DNA of 64,000 nucleotides, taken from contig CM034531.1 of NCBI GenBank assembly GCA_020002185.1, positions 81,363,360 to 81,427,359 on the forward strand, written 5' to 3'. Positions 30,635 to 42,479 of the stretch are shown here, in pieces. This stretch comes from Paraescarpia echinospica. Lineage: Eukaryota > Annelida > Polychaeta > Sabellida > Siboglinidae. Numbering within the stretch: position 1 is the stretch's first letter; each line of letters begins with the position of its first letter. A program made the translations under genes and the position numbers. Under the pieces are notes generated by a model, which had not been told where the DNA came from, did no database searches, and saw nothing but the letters and a program-made list of their open reading frames with translations.

Positions 30635-30983
30635 TCCTCCAATTAACATCATGCTATCTCCTCCAATCAACATCATGCTACCTCCTCCAATCAACATCAT
30701 GCTATATCCTCCAATCAACATCATCCTACCTCCTCCAATCAACATCATCCTACCTCCTCCAATTAACATCATGCAACCTCCTCCAATCAACATCATGCTA
30801 TCTCCTCCAATCAACATCATGCTACCTCCTCCAATAAACATCATGCTATCTCCTCCAATCAACATCATCCTACCTCCTCCAATCAACATCATGCCACCTC
30901 CTCCAATCAACATCATGCTACTTCCTCCAATCAACATCATGCTATCTCCTCCAATCAACATCATGGTACCTCCTCCAATCAAA
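30635..30983. repeat. 24-bp minisatellite, block 3 (about 14 copies)
   Basis: Same unit as blocks 1 and 2, resuming directly after the GTACC duplication. It ends at ccaatcaaaa, where a LINE 3' end begins. Confidence 0.95.
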
Positions 30984-31468
30984 ATTTAACAAGATTGCCA
31001 CCCAGAGAATTAACTCTGGATGACAGGTGGACAAGGAAGCTATTTTATCTACGTGTATCCCGCCCTTCTGAGGTATGTGTCGATTTTATTTTTAAACATA
31101 TTCACACTACTCGCACCCACACAATCAGCAAATAATCTTTTCCATTCATTTAGTCCTTTGTGATGAATTATTTGAAATGTCTAGGTCAAATAAAACAAAT
31201 TCTTCTTCTTGTGAAAATTAGAACTTTCTTATATTTAATCTACACTGCTCCTTTACTAATGTAACTTCATGTCCTCTAGTCTTTCTTAACCGAGAAAAAA
31301 ATATCTCAATATTTTCATAACAATTAAATATTTTAAACACCTATCTGATTTCCTCTCAATCTCCTGGTCTCTAGTGATGTTAAACCATATTCTTTTAGGT
31401 GTTTTTCATAACTAAGATCCCTCACTGTTGGTATCATTTTAGTCGCTCTCCTCTGTACTCGCATATCT
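30984..31468 (-). mobile_element. LINE 3' fragment, copy A
   Basis: It starts tttaacaagattgccacc and is collinear with the 3' end of the LINE at 34258 (shared cccttctgaggtatgtgtcg, gtaacttcatgtcctctagt). It contains only the C-terminal codons of ORF2 in decayed form plus the 3' UTR. It abuts the 24-bp array without unique sequence between. Confidence 0.85.
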
Positions 31469-32544
31469 TAGTACAGCGGCTAAGGGACATGATTATGCAC
31501 CTTTTGACAAAAGCATGAAAATTGGCACACGTGTAGATTAAGATTTATAGAATCATTTCGAGCTAGGTACCCATCGCTATCGACATGGTACCTAGCCGCC
31601 ATCTTGATTTTTAAAATGTGTGCCACCGAAATCCATTATGCAGTTATATCAGCTTCTAAACAACATAAAAACATGTTCTTGGTGTCTAACCCAACATTTC
31701 CAGGGTCAAGGAATTCATTTCTGTCATATCCAAGGATGACGGCCATATTGAAATTAAAAAAATGCATTTTCCCTGGTACAAGTTATGCTGAAATACAACT
31801 TATGTTGGCCTAAAGACTTTGAAAGAAAGACGAGACTAGCTGCATGTCCGTGTGAAAAATATTTCAACAAGATGAAAATTAGCACACACAAATTAAATCA
31901 TTTGCTACCTGAAAAAGACACACCAATTATAATATAAGAGGGAGTAATATGTACCCATTGCCAAGAACCCGGACGAACATATATCGTAATTCTTTAATTA
32001 TATACAGCCTGTAACTGGCAATAAACATTAAATGTTATACAACTGGCAATAAACATTAAATGGCAAAAAGGAAGATTGTATTACTAATGCGTACCGTTTC
32101 ACTGCATTAATTGTATTCTTTTATCGACTGTGAATCCAACTCAGTTGAGTTGCTAATAAAACATGTTTTATTTTATTTATTTTATCTTATCTGATCTGGT
32201 GTCACCGTTGCAACAATGTAACACAGCACACAGCTGTCGTAGCAATTCCATTCACAAACAGGTGTCCATAAGAGGTCATTCCTACTGCCAACTCTCCCGG
32301 AATTTCCGGGAGTCTAATGGATTTGGGGTGTATCTCCCGGAATATAATCAAATCTCCCGAATTTTCGCTGAAAATCTCCAACACTCCCGTCTTCGAGACA
32401 GCGCAACACCACAGGAGACATGCTGAACTGCTAAATTTCCGATTAAAAATCTCCAACAGCACCCCCCCCCCACCTTCCCCGGTCTTCCGATGTCCATATC
32501 CGAGACTGAGCGACACGGGAAGCGTGAATCGTTCCAAAAGGCCG
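31469..32544. other. Non-coding DNA with diverged repeat motifs
   Basis: The motif gatgaaaatt(a/g)gcacac occurs near 31515 and 31869, suggesting an old dispersed element. A short direct repeat (actggcaataaacattaaat) lies at 32014-32062. Around 32295-32460 there are several ctcccggaat/ctcccgaatt motifs followed by a C-run. No gene is recognised. Confidence 0.45.
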
Positions 32545-33440
32545 GGGACGTTCTTCCTCCTGGTTCCCTTGTACAGGGGTGAGGTCTAGCTACTGTACTG
32601 TTCTTCCTCCTGGTTCCCTTGTACAGGGGTGAGGTCTAGCTCCTGTACTGTTCTTCCTACTGGTTCCCTTGTGCTAGGGTGAGGTCTAGCTCCTGTACTG
32701 TTCTTCCTCCTGGTTCCCTTGTACAGGGGTGACGTCTAGCTCCTGTACTGTTCTTCCTCTTGGTTCCCTTGTATAGCGGTGAGGCATGGCTCCTGTACTG
32801 TTCTTCCTCCTGGTTCCCTTGTACAGGGGTGACGTCTAGCTCCTGTACTGTTCTTCCTCCTGGTTCTCTGTACAGGAGTGAGGTCTGGCTCCTGTACTGT
32901 TCTTCCTCCTGGTTCCTTGTACAGGGGTGAGGTCTGGCTCCTGTACTGTTCTTCCTCCTGGTTCCCTTGTACAGGGGTGACGTCTAGCTCCTGTACTGTT
33001 CTTCCTCCTGGTTCTCTGTACAGGAGTGAAGTCTGGCTCCTGTACTGTTCTTCCTCCTGGTTCCTTGTACAGAGGTGAGGTCTGGCTCCTGTACTGTTCT
33101 TCCTCCTGATTCCCTTGTACAGGGGTGACGTCTAGCTCCTGTACTTTTCTTCCTCCTGGTTCCCTGTACAGGGGTGAGGTCTGGCTCCTGTACTGTTCTA
33201 CCTCCTGGTTCCTTGTACAGGGGTGAGGTCTAGCTCCTGTACTGTTCTTCCTCCTGGTTCCCTTGTACAGGGGTGAGGTCTAGTTCCTGTACTGTTCTTC
33301 CTCCTGGTTCCCTTGTACAGGGGTGAGGTCTAGCTCCTGTGTTGTTCTTCCTCCTGGTTCCTTGTGCAGGGGTGAGGTCTGGCTCATGTACTGTTCTTCC
33401 TCCTGGTTCCTTGTACAGGGGTGAGGTCTAGCTCCTGTCC
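32545..33440 (+). repeat. 50-bp minisatellite
   Basis: About 18 copies of ttcttcctcctggttccctt followed by gtacaggggtgaggtctagc and tcctgtactg. Each unit contains a splice-acceptor-like and a donor-like string back to back (ccttgtacag, ggggtgagg). No exon is recognised beside it. Confidence 0.92.
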
Positions 33441-34257
33441 TGCTACACTGCTCTTGCAGTACTTGCCCTCCACGCCTCCCTGTCAGCACCCCCTCCCACC
33501 ACATGTCATGTTTCTCCTATCTCAGCTCGCCTTCCCCACGTCCTGTCATCTTTCTCCCGTCTTAGCTCGCCTTCCCAACGTCCTGTCTTCCTCTTCCTCC
33601 CCAGTCCTCTTTCTTCCTGTAATTCTCCGGAACCAATTATTCTGCAAACTGGCAGCATCAGAGACATAGGCTAATAGGCTGATAGAGAAATACATCATAA
33701 ATGCATTTATGAGGTCTACTTTTTATTTCTGCGCTGGTGAACATAACAAGCTAACATAAAGCGGTCAAAAAGCTGCGAGACGGCACTGCGTGTGTTGACT
33801 GAGACAAGGCCTCTTAAATACGCAGTCGCAGTAGCATTATGAAACTAATTTTAATAATTCATAATGTGACGGATGTCCGTTCTTCTGTGCAACTCATGAT
33901 GCAAGTCGTGGTATTAATAGATACATGTGCACACGTACGGTGCCTAGCAAGCTGAACGAACGCCACGCCTGGGTGCCTCTCGAGTCTGAATGAGCCAGCG
34001 TCACCCATAACACAATTACGGGCTGGTGTTCCTGGGTCGTTATAACGCTTCATCGGATACGCCTGCACATGTGCCTGCAAAATGTTATGTCTTGTTCATT
34101 GACATGTCCCGAGTGCCTTAACATGTAGTTATTTACGTCATCTTTGAATGTTTCCTATCCACGTCGTAGGAACCTATTGTTTTTTTTTTATAAAACGGTT
34201 TTATAAAACCTGCCAGTTTAAATTCCACAACCTACTCTGTATCAGTATAATATCGAC
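33441..34257. other. Non-coding DNA, nothing recognised
   Basis: A pyrimidine-rich part with two related copies of tcagctcgccttccc-acgtcctgtc lies at 33520-33590. The remainder is unique sequence with no coding or element signal. Confidence 0.4.
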
Positions 34258-36648
34258 CAGACAAGATTTAACAAGATTTAACAAGATTTAACAAGATTGC
34301 CATCCAGAGAATTAATTCTAGATGGCAGGTGAACAAGGAAGCCCTTTGGCTTATCGAGAGTCCAACCCTTTTATTTACATATATCCAGCCCTTCTGAGGT
34401 ATGTGTCGATTTTATTTTTAAACATATTCACACTACTAGCACCCACACAATCATCAGCTAATCTGTTCCATTCATTCACAGTCCTTTGTGAAAATGAGAA
34501 CTTTCTCACGTCTAATCTACACTGTTCCTTTACTAATGTAACTTCATGTCCTCTAGTCTTTCTATCTTCCTTAACTGAAAAAAACATATTTCTATCAATA
34601 TTTTCATAACCATTCAATATTTTAAACACTTCTATCTGATCTCCTCTCACTCTCCTGGTCTCTAGTGTTGTTAAACCACATTCTTTTAGGCGTTTTTCAT
34701 AACAAAGATCCCTCAGTTTTGGTATCATTTTAGTCGCTCTCCTCTGTACTCTTTCTAGCATATCTATGTCCTTCTTGCGGTATGGCCTCCACGCTTGTAT
34801 ACAATATTATAAATGAGGCCTAACTATTGTTTTGTACAGCGGTATTATTAGTTCTTTTTCTTTATATGCTATATTTCGCCTAATCAATCCAAGGATTTGA
34901 TTTCCCTTTGAAGCTGCAATTCCACACTGCTCTGAAACCTTCATGTCAGCACTAATTGTCAACCCTAAGTCTTTTTCTTTTACAGTAGTACTTAGTACAG
35001 TTCCCCCCATTGTATATTCTACATATTCGTTCCCATGTCCTGTGTGAAGGCATTTACATTTCCCAAAATTGAACAACATTTGCCACTTTTCAGACCATTT
35101 GATCAACCTGTCAAGATCATCTTGTAAATGCTGTCTATCCCCATCACTTTTAATCCTTTTAAACACTTTTGTATCATCTGCAAATTTCAACACCTTGCTA
35201 GCTATATCATCGTCCAAATCGTTTATATATATTAAGAATAATATAGGTCCCAGTACTGATCCCTGTGGAACCTTCACTCAAAACTGATTTCCAGTTTGAA
35301 GCCTCCCCATCAACAACTACCCGTTGTCTTCTGTCTATCAGCCATTTTTCTATCCAGTTAATTGTACCATTTCCTATGCCATGGGCTTTTAGTTTAAGCA
35401 GTAATCTCTGATGTGGCACTTTGTCGAAAGCTTTTTGAAAATCTAAGTAGATGATATCTACTGGTGATCCATCATCTACCCACTTAGTGATATCTTCCAA
35501 AAAACATAACATATTTGTTAAGCATGACCTCGCTTTTAGAAACCCATGTTGAGATGGGTTTATCAAGTTATGTTTAACAAGAAAATCCACCATGTGATAT
35601 TTAATTAGTCTTTCTAATAATTTACAAATCACTGATGTTAAACTCACTGGTCTATAGTTCTCTGACTTGTTTCTCGAACCTTTTTTAAATAACGGTATAA
35701 TGTTTGCTTCTTTCCATTCTAAAGGAACCACTCCCTCTTCTAATGACAAGTTGAAAACTGTTGCAAGCGGTATGCTAATTTGTTCTACAATTTCCACTAG
35801 TAGTTTGGGTGGAATACCATCCACTCCAGGTGATTTATTTTCCTTCATAGCCCTAATTTTCTTAGCTACCATTTCTGGGGTTACAATTAACTGTCTTAAA
35901 TAGTCTGATTCTGCCCCCTTGAACTTAGCCTCTGGTATTGGCAGTGAACTAGTGTCTTCTCTGGTAAACACTTAACTAAAATACTCATTTAGGTCTTCTG
36001 CCATTAAGAATCCTTCTGATATTATATTTACAGCACTATCTTCTAGAGGACCGACCTTATCCTGAACTTTATGTTTGCTTCGAACATACGCATAAAAACT
36101 CTTGCTGTCATGTTTTATATTACAAGCTAATTTATGTTCATAGCTTCTCTTTGAATTTCTAATTTCAGCTATAGCTTGGTTTAGTGCTTCTTTATAAATG
36201 TTGTAGTCTTCGTCATTTCCAGTACGTCTATATGACTTCCACATCATTTGTTTATACTTAATTTTTCTAATGACTTCTTTCGATAAGTATTTCTTTCTGG
36301 TCCGTTTCCCTTGTTTTTTGAAGGGAACAAATTTATCTACGATGCACTCTATTTCATTCTTTAAGATATTCCAGCATTCTATTGCTGTCTTATTCTTCAG
36401 TGTATTATTCCAGTCTATCTTTGCTAAATATTTCCTCATTTCCTTACATCTTCCTTTGTGGAAATTTCTCCTGAACTGCTTTTTATTATTTCTTTCTGAT
36501 TTTACTTTGATGGTAAAATGTATCTGGTTGTGATCACTATGATTGTTGTTACTGTGTAGCTCTGTCTGACATAGACCATTGATATTAGATATAGACGGAA
36601 TCCTGCCTGTTCTGGGATGATAGCTAGTACTGTCAACGTGCATCATAG
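34258..36648 (-). mobile_element. LINE copy B, 5'-truncated
   Basis: A longer copy of the family at 30984. On the minus strand it runs from the end of the endonuclease (SDHNQIHF) through the reverse transcriptase to a 3' end made of decamer repeats (ttaaatcttg, about three copies). It stops at 36648, where the sequence becomes unrelated. Two in-frame nonsense codons and one frameshift inactivate it. Confidence 0.88.
34375..36646 (-). pseudogene. LINE ORF2 remnant (reverse transcriptase)
   Basis: Segments are 36646-35972 (linker), 35971-35207 (motif A, YLDFQKAFDKVPHQRLL, and NKSPGVDGIPP), 35277-34807 (QGSVLGPILFLIYINDL, FADDTKVF, KEKDLGLTIS) and 34761-34375 (LERVQRRATKMIPKLRDL and NEWNRLADDCV). 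The breaks are a TAA at 35972-35974, a frameshift at QGSVL, and a TAA near 34805. It belongs to the CR1/Rex-like group within the Jockey superfamily, exact clade uncertain. Confidence 0.88.
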
Positions 36649-36979
36649 GTGGATCCAGGGGGTTAGGGTCATGTGCCCCAAGACCTTTGCAATTTTGCGT
36701 GCCCGTAAACCTTTTTGAATGGGCCCACGTGACCGTGCCCGTAGACCGTTTGAAATGTAAATTATCCCCCGTTCAGGTTAAAATAAGGTGAACGTTTGTC
36801 GATAGCCCCCCTCCCCCGTCTTCTGATGTCACGGTCGAGTCAGCAGCGAGCCAGCGGAGATGGTGAAGAGCTGCAAAATACGGCGGCGCGGCGTCGAATT
36901 TCTTTTCAACAGCACCCTCCATATATATGTATCCATATACGCATGAGTGATATTACCTACTTCCACGTTCCTCTCTACA
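36649..36979. other. Unassigned DNA between two elements
   Basis: It includes two related strings, cgtgcccgtaaacctttttgaat and cgtgcccgtagaccgtttgaa, at 36698-36760. No gene was seen. Confidence 0.4.
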
Positions 36980-36981
36980 TA

Positions 36982-37663
36982 CAGTAAACCTCGCCTAAGT
37001 CGGATCTTTGCTCAACTCGGACAGAATTCCGAGGAACGGTTGATTTGTAATGTATTTCCCATGAAAATCTTCCTCTAAGTTGGATTAAGTAAGTCGGATC
37101 TTCGCCTAACTCGAACGAACTGAGTCTGTAATTTCATCCGAAATAATGTGTTTTTACTCGCCTAAGTCGGATCGCAGTATTCGACAAGATCACTTGGTTG
37201 CTTGGAGTACAAGTACCAAATGAACGATGGACGACTATGTTGGTGTTAACGAAACTTCGGCCTCTCAAAATGACGAGCAGAACATCGAAATCATACGACA
37301 CCCCGAAGATACAAGATACTACACAGACACTCAATGGCGCAACGCTGCTTTACGGACGTTACGACACTAGGGTTTGACGCTCGCGGCTCGGCAACAATGA
37401 TAGCGAAGATTTGACTGACAAGTGCAAAGACATTCTCATGAAACAGTCGCAACAAAGACTTGCGCTGAGCAAGATGACCGACTTTTACAATCAGTAATAA
37501 GCTGTGTCGTTAGATATTCGTGCCAAAGCAAGCACATAACTTGTGGACTTCACCATCTGTAGATTTGCTGCAGTATCTAGTCAACTTCGGTTAAATCGGA
37601 TTTTCGAATAACTCGGATTAAATCTCTCGGTCGGATTGAATCCGACTTAGGCGAGGTTTGCTG
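36982..37663. mobile_element. Tigger/pogo-like deletion derivative
   Basis: 25-bp inverted ends (CAGTAAACCTCGCCTAAGTC and, inverted, CAGCAAACCTCGCCTAAGTC) differ by one base. They are flanked by TA on both sides (36980-36981, 37664-37665). On the plus strand near 37420-37497 a decayed coding tail ends in KMTDFYNQ and stop. This resembles the KITDFF-type C-terminus of Tigger/CENP-B-like transposases. Most of the transposase is deleted. Confidence 0.85.
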
Positions 37664-37669
37664 TACATT

Positions 37670-38590
37670 CTTATTTCTTCCCTGGTTCACTGGTTCAGTG
37701 ATGTAGCTTTCCCATACCTTCAACACTGCCTCTTGTTCGGTCATTAACTTCCTGTGTCTAACTTTGATCATCGTCCCACCTTTCAGGTCATTTCCATCCT
37801 GATCCGTGTTATGTGTATTATCCTTGCATCCGGTTGATCTCCGTTCTCTTTGGTCTTCTTTGATTCCTTCCGGACTTTCTTCTTTTCACATACTGCCTCT
37901 GCAACTTCGTTTTTCTACCAGTTATTACACCTCGACACTCCGCCCTTTCCCGGTGTTCTTTCACATACCGGTCTGTTAGCAGATCTAATTGTATCTTGTG
38001 GTGTCCGCTGCTTCTTGTCATAGTGTGGCTCACCCGCCTCAGGAAGCAAGAACTAGCCAATAGCCACCAATAAAACCGTTTCTCGCAACCAGTTCCACCA
38101 GGGCTCGACCCTCTCTTTGATCGGTCCCCGTCCGTGTCGATCTGCCAACACTCTCCTCTTAACATGGCTCCCCTGCCCCGACGTGCGCATGAAAGTCTCC
38201 CGCAAATACAACATCACCTCCAGCTCAACCAATGCCAGCATACTCTCAAAAGCACCCTTAACACTCCTGTTTCACTGCCTTCATCTTTCCATCTGATCAG
38301 CGCAGTATTCTTACAACCGATCGCTTTTGATATAATGGTGCCAACTCCATTACTTCTTCCATCTCCTCTTGTGTGCTGTTGCCTCTCCCGCCACCATCCT
38401 TGCTCTGTCTCCCTACCACTAAGGTATTCTGTACGCAGAACACCATATTTGCATCACATTCACTATGGCGACTCCTTTCCCGCTCATTCACTACATATGC
38501 CGACCCCATTCCCACATTCAGACTGGCTACAAACGACTGAAACTGAAAATGGTCACAACGGGCTAGACACCAACATCTAAAGACACGGAC
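37670..38590 (-). pseudogene. Decayed LINE endonuclease/linker (RTE- or Jockey-like)
   Basis: On the minus strand, fragments in shifting frames resemble LINE endonuclease sequence: TMTRSSGHHKIQLDLL (compare the family's ITYxSGxxxTQIDxLL), followed by CRGVITG and, closer to 37670, MTEQEAVLKVWESYI, typical of the linker before the reverse transcriptase. Several stops are present. The Tigger-like element adjoins its end. Identification rests on motif memory only. Confidence 0.55.
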
Positions 38591-39554
38591 GGGCGCAAGA
38601 AATCAGGAGTTTTGTGAGCCTAAACATCTACCAATAAAACATAACTCATGCACAGTTAAAAAATGTTCAGCTGTATTAATTGATTTTGTAACGTCCGCCT
38701 GCATCACCCGTGCTGCACAGCCACAAATTAGTGGCAAGCACTGTCTGTCATCAGTTCCCAAACACTGTCATTAAACACTGCCGTAAGAGCTCGAGCACTG
38801 GTGTTAGTGTCTAGACGGTATCGTGAGTGCCCAAGCACTGCCGTGAGTGTCCAAGCACTGTCGTGAGTGACCATACGCTGTGCCGTCTCGCTCGGATAAA
38901 GCCTGCTTCTGCGTTGCGATGATAAGGATGCGTAGTGTTGTTGTAGATCGAAGTCAATGTCACAATCATCGAGAAAGCATGTGTCTGTGTAGTTCCTCCT
39001 CCGCCACAAGTATCCGGTACGTCGCGGTTTGCCTACGTGATAATTGCCTCGTCAAGCTTTGCCTTTTCCAACAATATTGAAAACGGTTATAATGTGAATT
39101 ACATTACTGTTGCTGCATGACATCTCATAAATCAAACATTTCCCGCATAGAGTTGTCACTTTAAAAACTTTTCCTTATGTTTTTGTCATAAAGAAACCAT
39201 TTTGTGACCAGAATTTCAACAAAATATAAAACGGAATGTCTGAACTCTCCACATGTTTTCTGATGGCTTTACGGAGGTTTTGCTAGGCAACAGATCACGT
39301 GATGGATAGGTCAATTGGTGGGAATCATGCCTGCAACGTGGGTATCGTTGCGGACACGGAACTATCGATTATTAATTAAGCGTTTCCTGGAAATATTTAA
39401 AAAGAACATAGCATTCACCTTTTATTAATTAAAATAAGAACGCATCGGTGATTAGAAAGAGACACATGATGAAAAACGTAGGCCTGTCCCATATGGCCCT
39501 GGTGATAGGGCCTGCTCGTGTATAAGCGCACGCACGAACGCACACAGGCACATA
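38591..39554. other. Unique DNA with a short degenerate repeat
   Basis: Around 38750-38880 there are four to five imperfect copies of a unit containing gagtgtccaagcactg. CG dinucleotides are more frequent here than in the AT-rich stretches. No gene recognised. Confidence 0.4.
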
Positions 39555-39745
39555 CATGCACTCTATACACGCGCATGCACACACACACACACACAGACAT
39601 GCGCGCACGCACGCACGCACGCAAACACACACACACAGACATACACGCACGCATACACACACACACACACACAGACATACACGCACGCACACACACACAC
39701 TCACATACATACACGCACGCAAGCACACACACACGCACACAATTT
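39555..39745. repeat. CA-rich microsatellite
   Basis: A (ca)n tract interspersed with gcacgcacgc and agacatacacgcac motifs, open in several frames by composition only. Confidence 0.9.
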
Positions 39746-39844
39746 CCCTCGCTCTGCCTCTCTTCCTCTCTCCTCCGGTATCGCTCCCCACTGCCTGTTC
39801 CTCTCTCTCTCTCCCCCTCTCTCATTCTTTCCATTTCTCCCTCC

Positions 39845-39875
<31 letters not shown>

Positions 39876-39998
39876 GCTCTCTCTCTCTCAACCTCCCTCT
39901 CCTCTACCTGTCACTGCTCTTCTCTCCTTCTGACCCTTTCTCCCTCGCCCTCCCTCCCTCCCTGCGTCCCTCTCTTCGTCTCTTCCTCCCTCCCTCGC

Positions 39999-40066
<68 letters not shown>

Positions 40067-40135
40067 TCTCCCTCTCTCCCTCTCTCCCTCTCACCCTCTC
40101 ACCCTCTCACCCTCTCACCCCTCTCCATCTGGGTC
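39746..40135. repeat. CT-rich microsatellite
   Basis: Long polypyrimidine tract with about 30 uninterrupted ct dinucleotides at 40000-40060, plus (ccct)n and (accctctc)n sub-blocks. It could adopt triplex structure. Confidence 0.9.
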
Positions 40136-41245
40136 ATCGACGGTAAACGGGATGACGACGTTGTGTGGACACGCCTTCAAACTTCGTGAGAATTCGCTCT
40201 CTGTAGACAGTGCTAGACACACCACGGCTAGGCGAATCGACCGATCACTCTGTCCGTTCTGCGCATCATGTCCGCTGCAGGCAGCACGCGCCGTCGACTT
40301 GTGACCCGGCCCGAGTTAGTCAAAGGTCAACGCCGTCTCCAGCGTCTCGACTCGCAGCGAAACTGCCTAGTGAAGTTTAGATGGCAGTGTGCTTTATCAA
40401 ATGACCTGACTTCGAACGCTTGACCAACCTGATGAACCAGCACCTCACCGTCATAACTCACCCTTCCTCCTCTCCTCCCGTCTCCTATATCTGCCTCCAT
40501 CCCTTCACCAATTTCCCATCCCTTCCTATTTTTTCTCCCTCCCTCCCTCCCTCCCTCCCTCGCTCCCTCCCTCCCTTGCTCCCTCTCTCCCTCCTTTCCG
40601 TTCGGACCCTGCGGATAAGCACGTAGGGTCTACCTAGGTCTAACTGTTAGTGTCTGTCCACCTACATTATGTTAATTCTTTAGGCGACAATCCTCGATTT
40701 GAAATGTGCGTGTCCACGTACAGTAGTGTGGTTTTGTTATTAAGGATTCTTGTTGCTTTGGGAAATACGTGCATTTTTTTATTCACGACAGTTTCTTACG
40801 CTCGTGTTTAATATGCTGATTGCTGCCGAGTCGTTCATTCAAGTTTCTTTGATCGTGAATTATTAAACACCAGCTCAATACACCTTGAACGCCATGAAAT
40901 GATTGGAGACCTTAGCATGGGCGAGTTTAACTATTCTATGCGGTGTGTGACTAGCACGCAAACACACCAGCACGCAATATGTGGAAATAATAAATAAGCA
41001 GCTACAGAGAATACACGAACCGTCACGACGGATAATTATCTATGAATGAATTACTATGCGGATGAGTGGGTCGGGTAACGCTAGGTGACAGCACCTCCGC
41101 GGTGGAGTGAGATCGAGGCGCTTCAGAGCAGCACTGGGCTTGCGCCACCATGGGAACACGACGAGGGTGAACTGTCACGGAGAGGGGAGGACATCGGGGG
41201 CAAAATCTTCCTAATAAAGCTGTGGGGACACAACATGAAACCGGC
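40136..41245 (+). promoter_or_regulatory. CG-rich upstream region of the Bcl-2-like gene
   Basis: CG dinucleotides are frequent from about 40130 to the coding exon, in contrast with most of the window. A (ctcc)n tract lies at 40535-40610. It probably holds the promoter and 5' UTR, but no TATA box or start site can be fixed. An out-of-frame ATG lies 11 bp upstream of the chosen start. Confidence 0.4.
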
Positions 41246-41692
41246 ATGAGAACGACGGGCACCCCTGCGACAACGACAGGCATGGAAACGCGACGTTTGG
41301 TGGCCGACTACATCAACTTCAGGCTGCAGAAGCAGAACTTACGATGGTCGACGTGCCCAGAGCTACCCGCTGTCCCCACTAAAGTCGAGCGAGCGATGCG
41401 TCTCCTAGGCGAAGAGTTCGAAACCCGTTACACGGAAGTGTTCCAGGAAATGTGTAACCAGTTACATATAACGCCGAACAATGCCCAGCCGACATTTGTG
41501 GCAATTGTCAACGAGCTGTTTAGCGACGGCATCAAGTGGGGGCGGATCGTCGCGTTGTTTTCGTTTGGCGGAGCACTAGCTGTTCAGTGCGTCGAAAAAG
41601 AAATGCCGGTTCTTGTGGATAACGTTGTCGAGTGGGTAGCAAACTACGTGGACTCTAATCTACAGTCGTGGATACAAGAAAACGGGGGTTGG
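41246..41692 (+). CDS. Bcl-w/Bcl-2-like apoptosis regulator, first coding exon
   Basis: Bcl-2 family proteins control mitochondrial outer-membrane permeability; those keeping all BH motifs in this pattern are mostly anti-apoptotic. From ATG 41246 (an in-frame ATG at 41282 is the alternative) the exon encodes about 149 residues. A BH4-like TRRLVADYINFRLQKQ comes first, then BH3 (AMRLLGEEFETRY), QLHITPNNAQPTF, BH1 (ELFSDGIKWGRIVALFSFGG) and the start of BH2 (SWIQENGGW). Overall it resembles Bcl-w most. It ends at TGG followed by gtatgt at 41693, the conserved phase-0 intron position after GGW. The exon with the rest of BH2 and the membrane anchor was not found. Read-through would add about 38 residues including a hydrophobic run. 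Confidence 0.9.
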
Positions 41693-42479
41693 GTATGTAT
41701 AGTCTTATTACTACTACTATATTCCCGTTGTATCGTCTGTCTGAGCTGCGCATTTGGATATGCGGCTGCAAAAACAATCGATATCGCCCCGCAACTGTCA
41801 GTCTAGACGCACGTTAGGCTGCTACACTGCCGGTATGTTAGTAGTCTTGCACGTTAGCTTATAGTCGTGACTGCTCAACGTGTCATTCATTCATTCATCC
41901 ATTCGATTGTGCATTAATTATGTATGCCGTTGTCAAAACGTGATTATGAATGAACAAAATACATTATGATGTAACGAAATGTATACTTGCCACCAGACGG
42001 CGCGCCTACTTTGCGTTTGCATGCTGATCAAATTAGAACCAAGCGGTGGGGGTACGTGTTGTTTTAAGTGATTACATATTATTATAAATATTGTAATGGT
42101 ATATTTTGTGTATTTACAAGAAACTACATGCCCTGTCTGCAGCGACATTTTAAGTATGTGTCAAACATGCTCAATTGACGGGATTTGACAGTCAACTGAG
42201 TACATGATGCCATTGATGGGGGCATTTCCTTCTTTGGTAATATTTCTATGACTATGACATTACACTAACAGCTACGCCTAGTTGAGGATTATTATCATTT
42301 TGCAAATGTTGCGACAAAGAAATAATTCTTATTAAATCCACATCCTCCATCTATCAGACTAGGGGCTATCGGACTAGGATATGTGATAGAACCACATGAT
42401 TGTAGTGTAGCAAGAAAAGGGTTAAATTAGTAATAAATATGACTGGCATTAAGGAAGGTGGGGGAGGGGCACCTGATTA
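41693..42479 (+). other. Start of the Bcl-2-like intron
   Basis: The frame continues open past the donor to TAG at 41804-41806. Beyond is AT-rich intron with no exon recognised. Confidence 0.5.

Noticed and set aside
39415..40189. Arg/His- and Ser/Leu-rich frames over the CA and CT tracts
   Set aside because: They are compositional artefacts of dinucleotide repeats.
41222..41245. GTG at 41222 as the start of the Bcl-2-like protein
   Set aside because: An animal gene would use ATG. The first in-frame ATG is at 41246.
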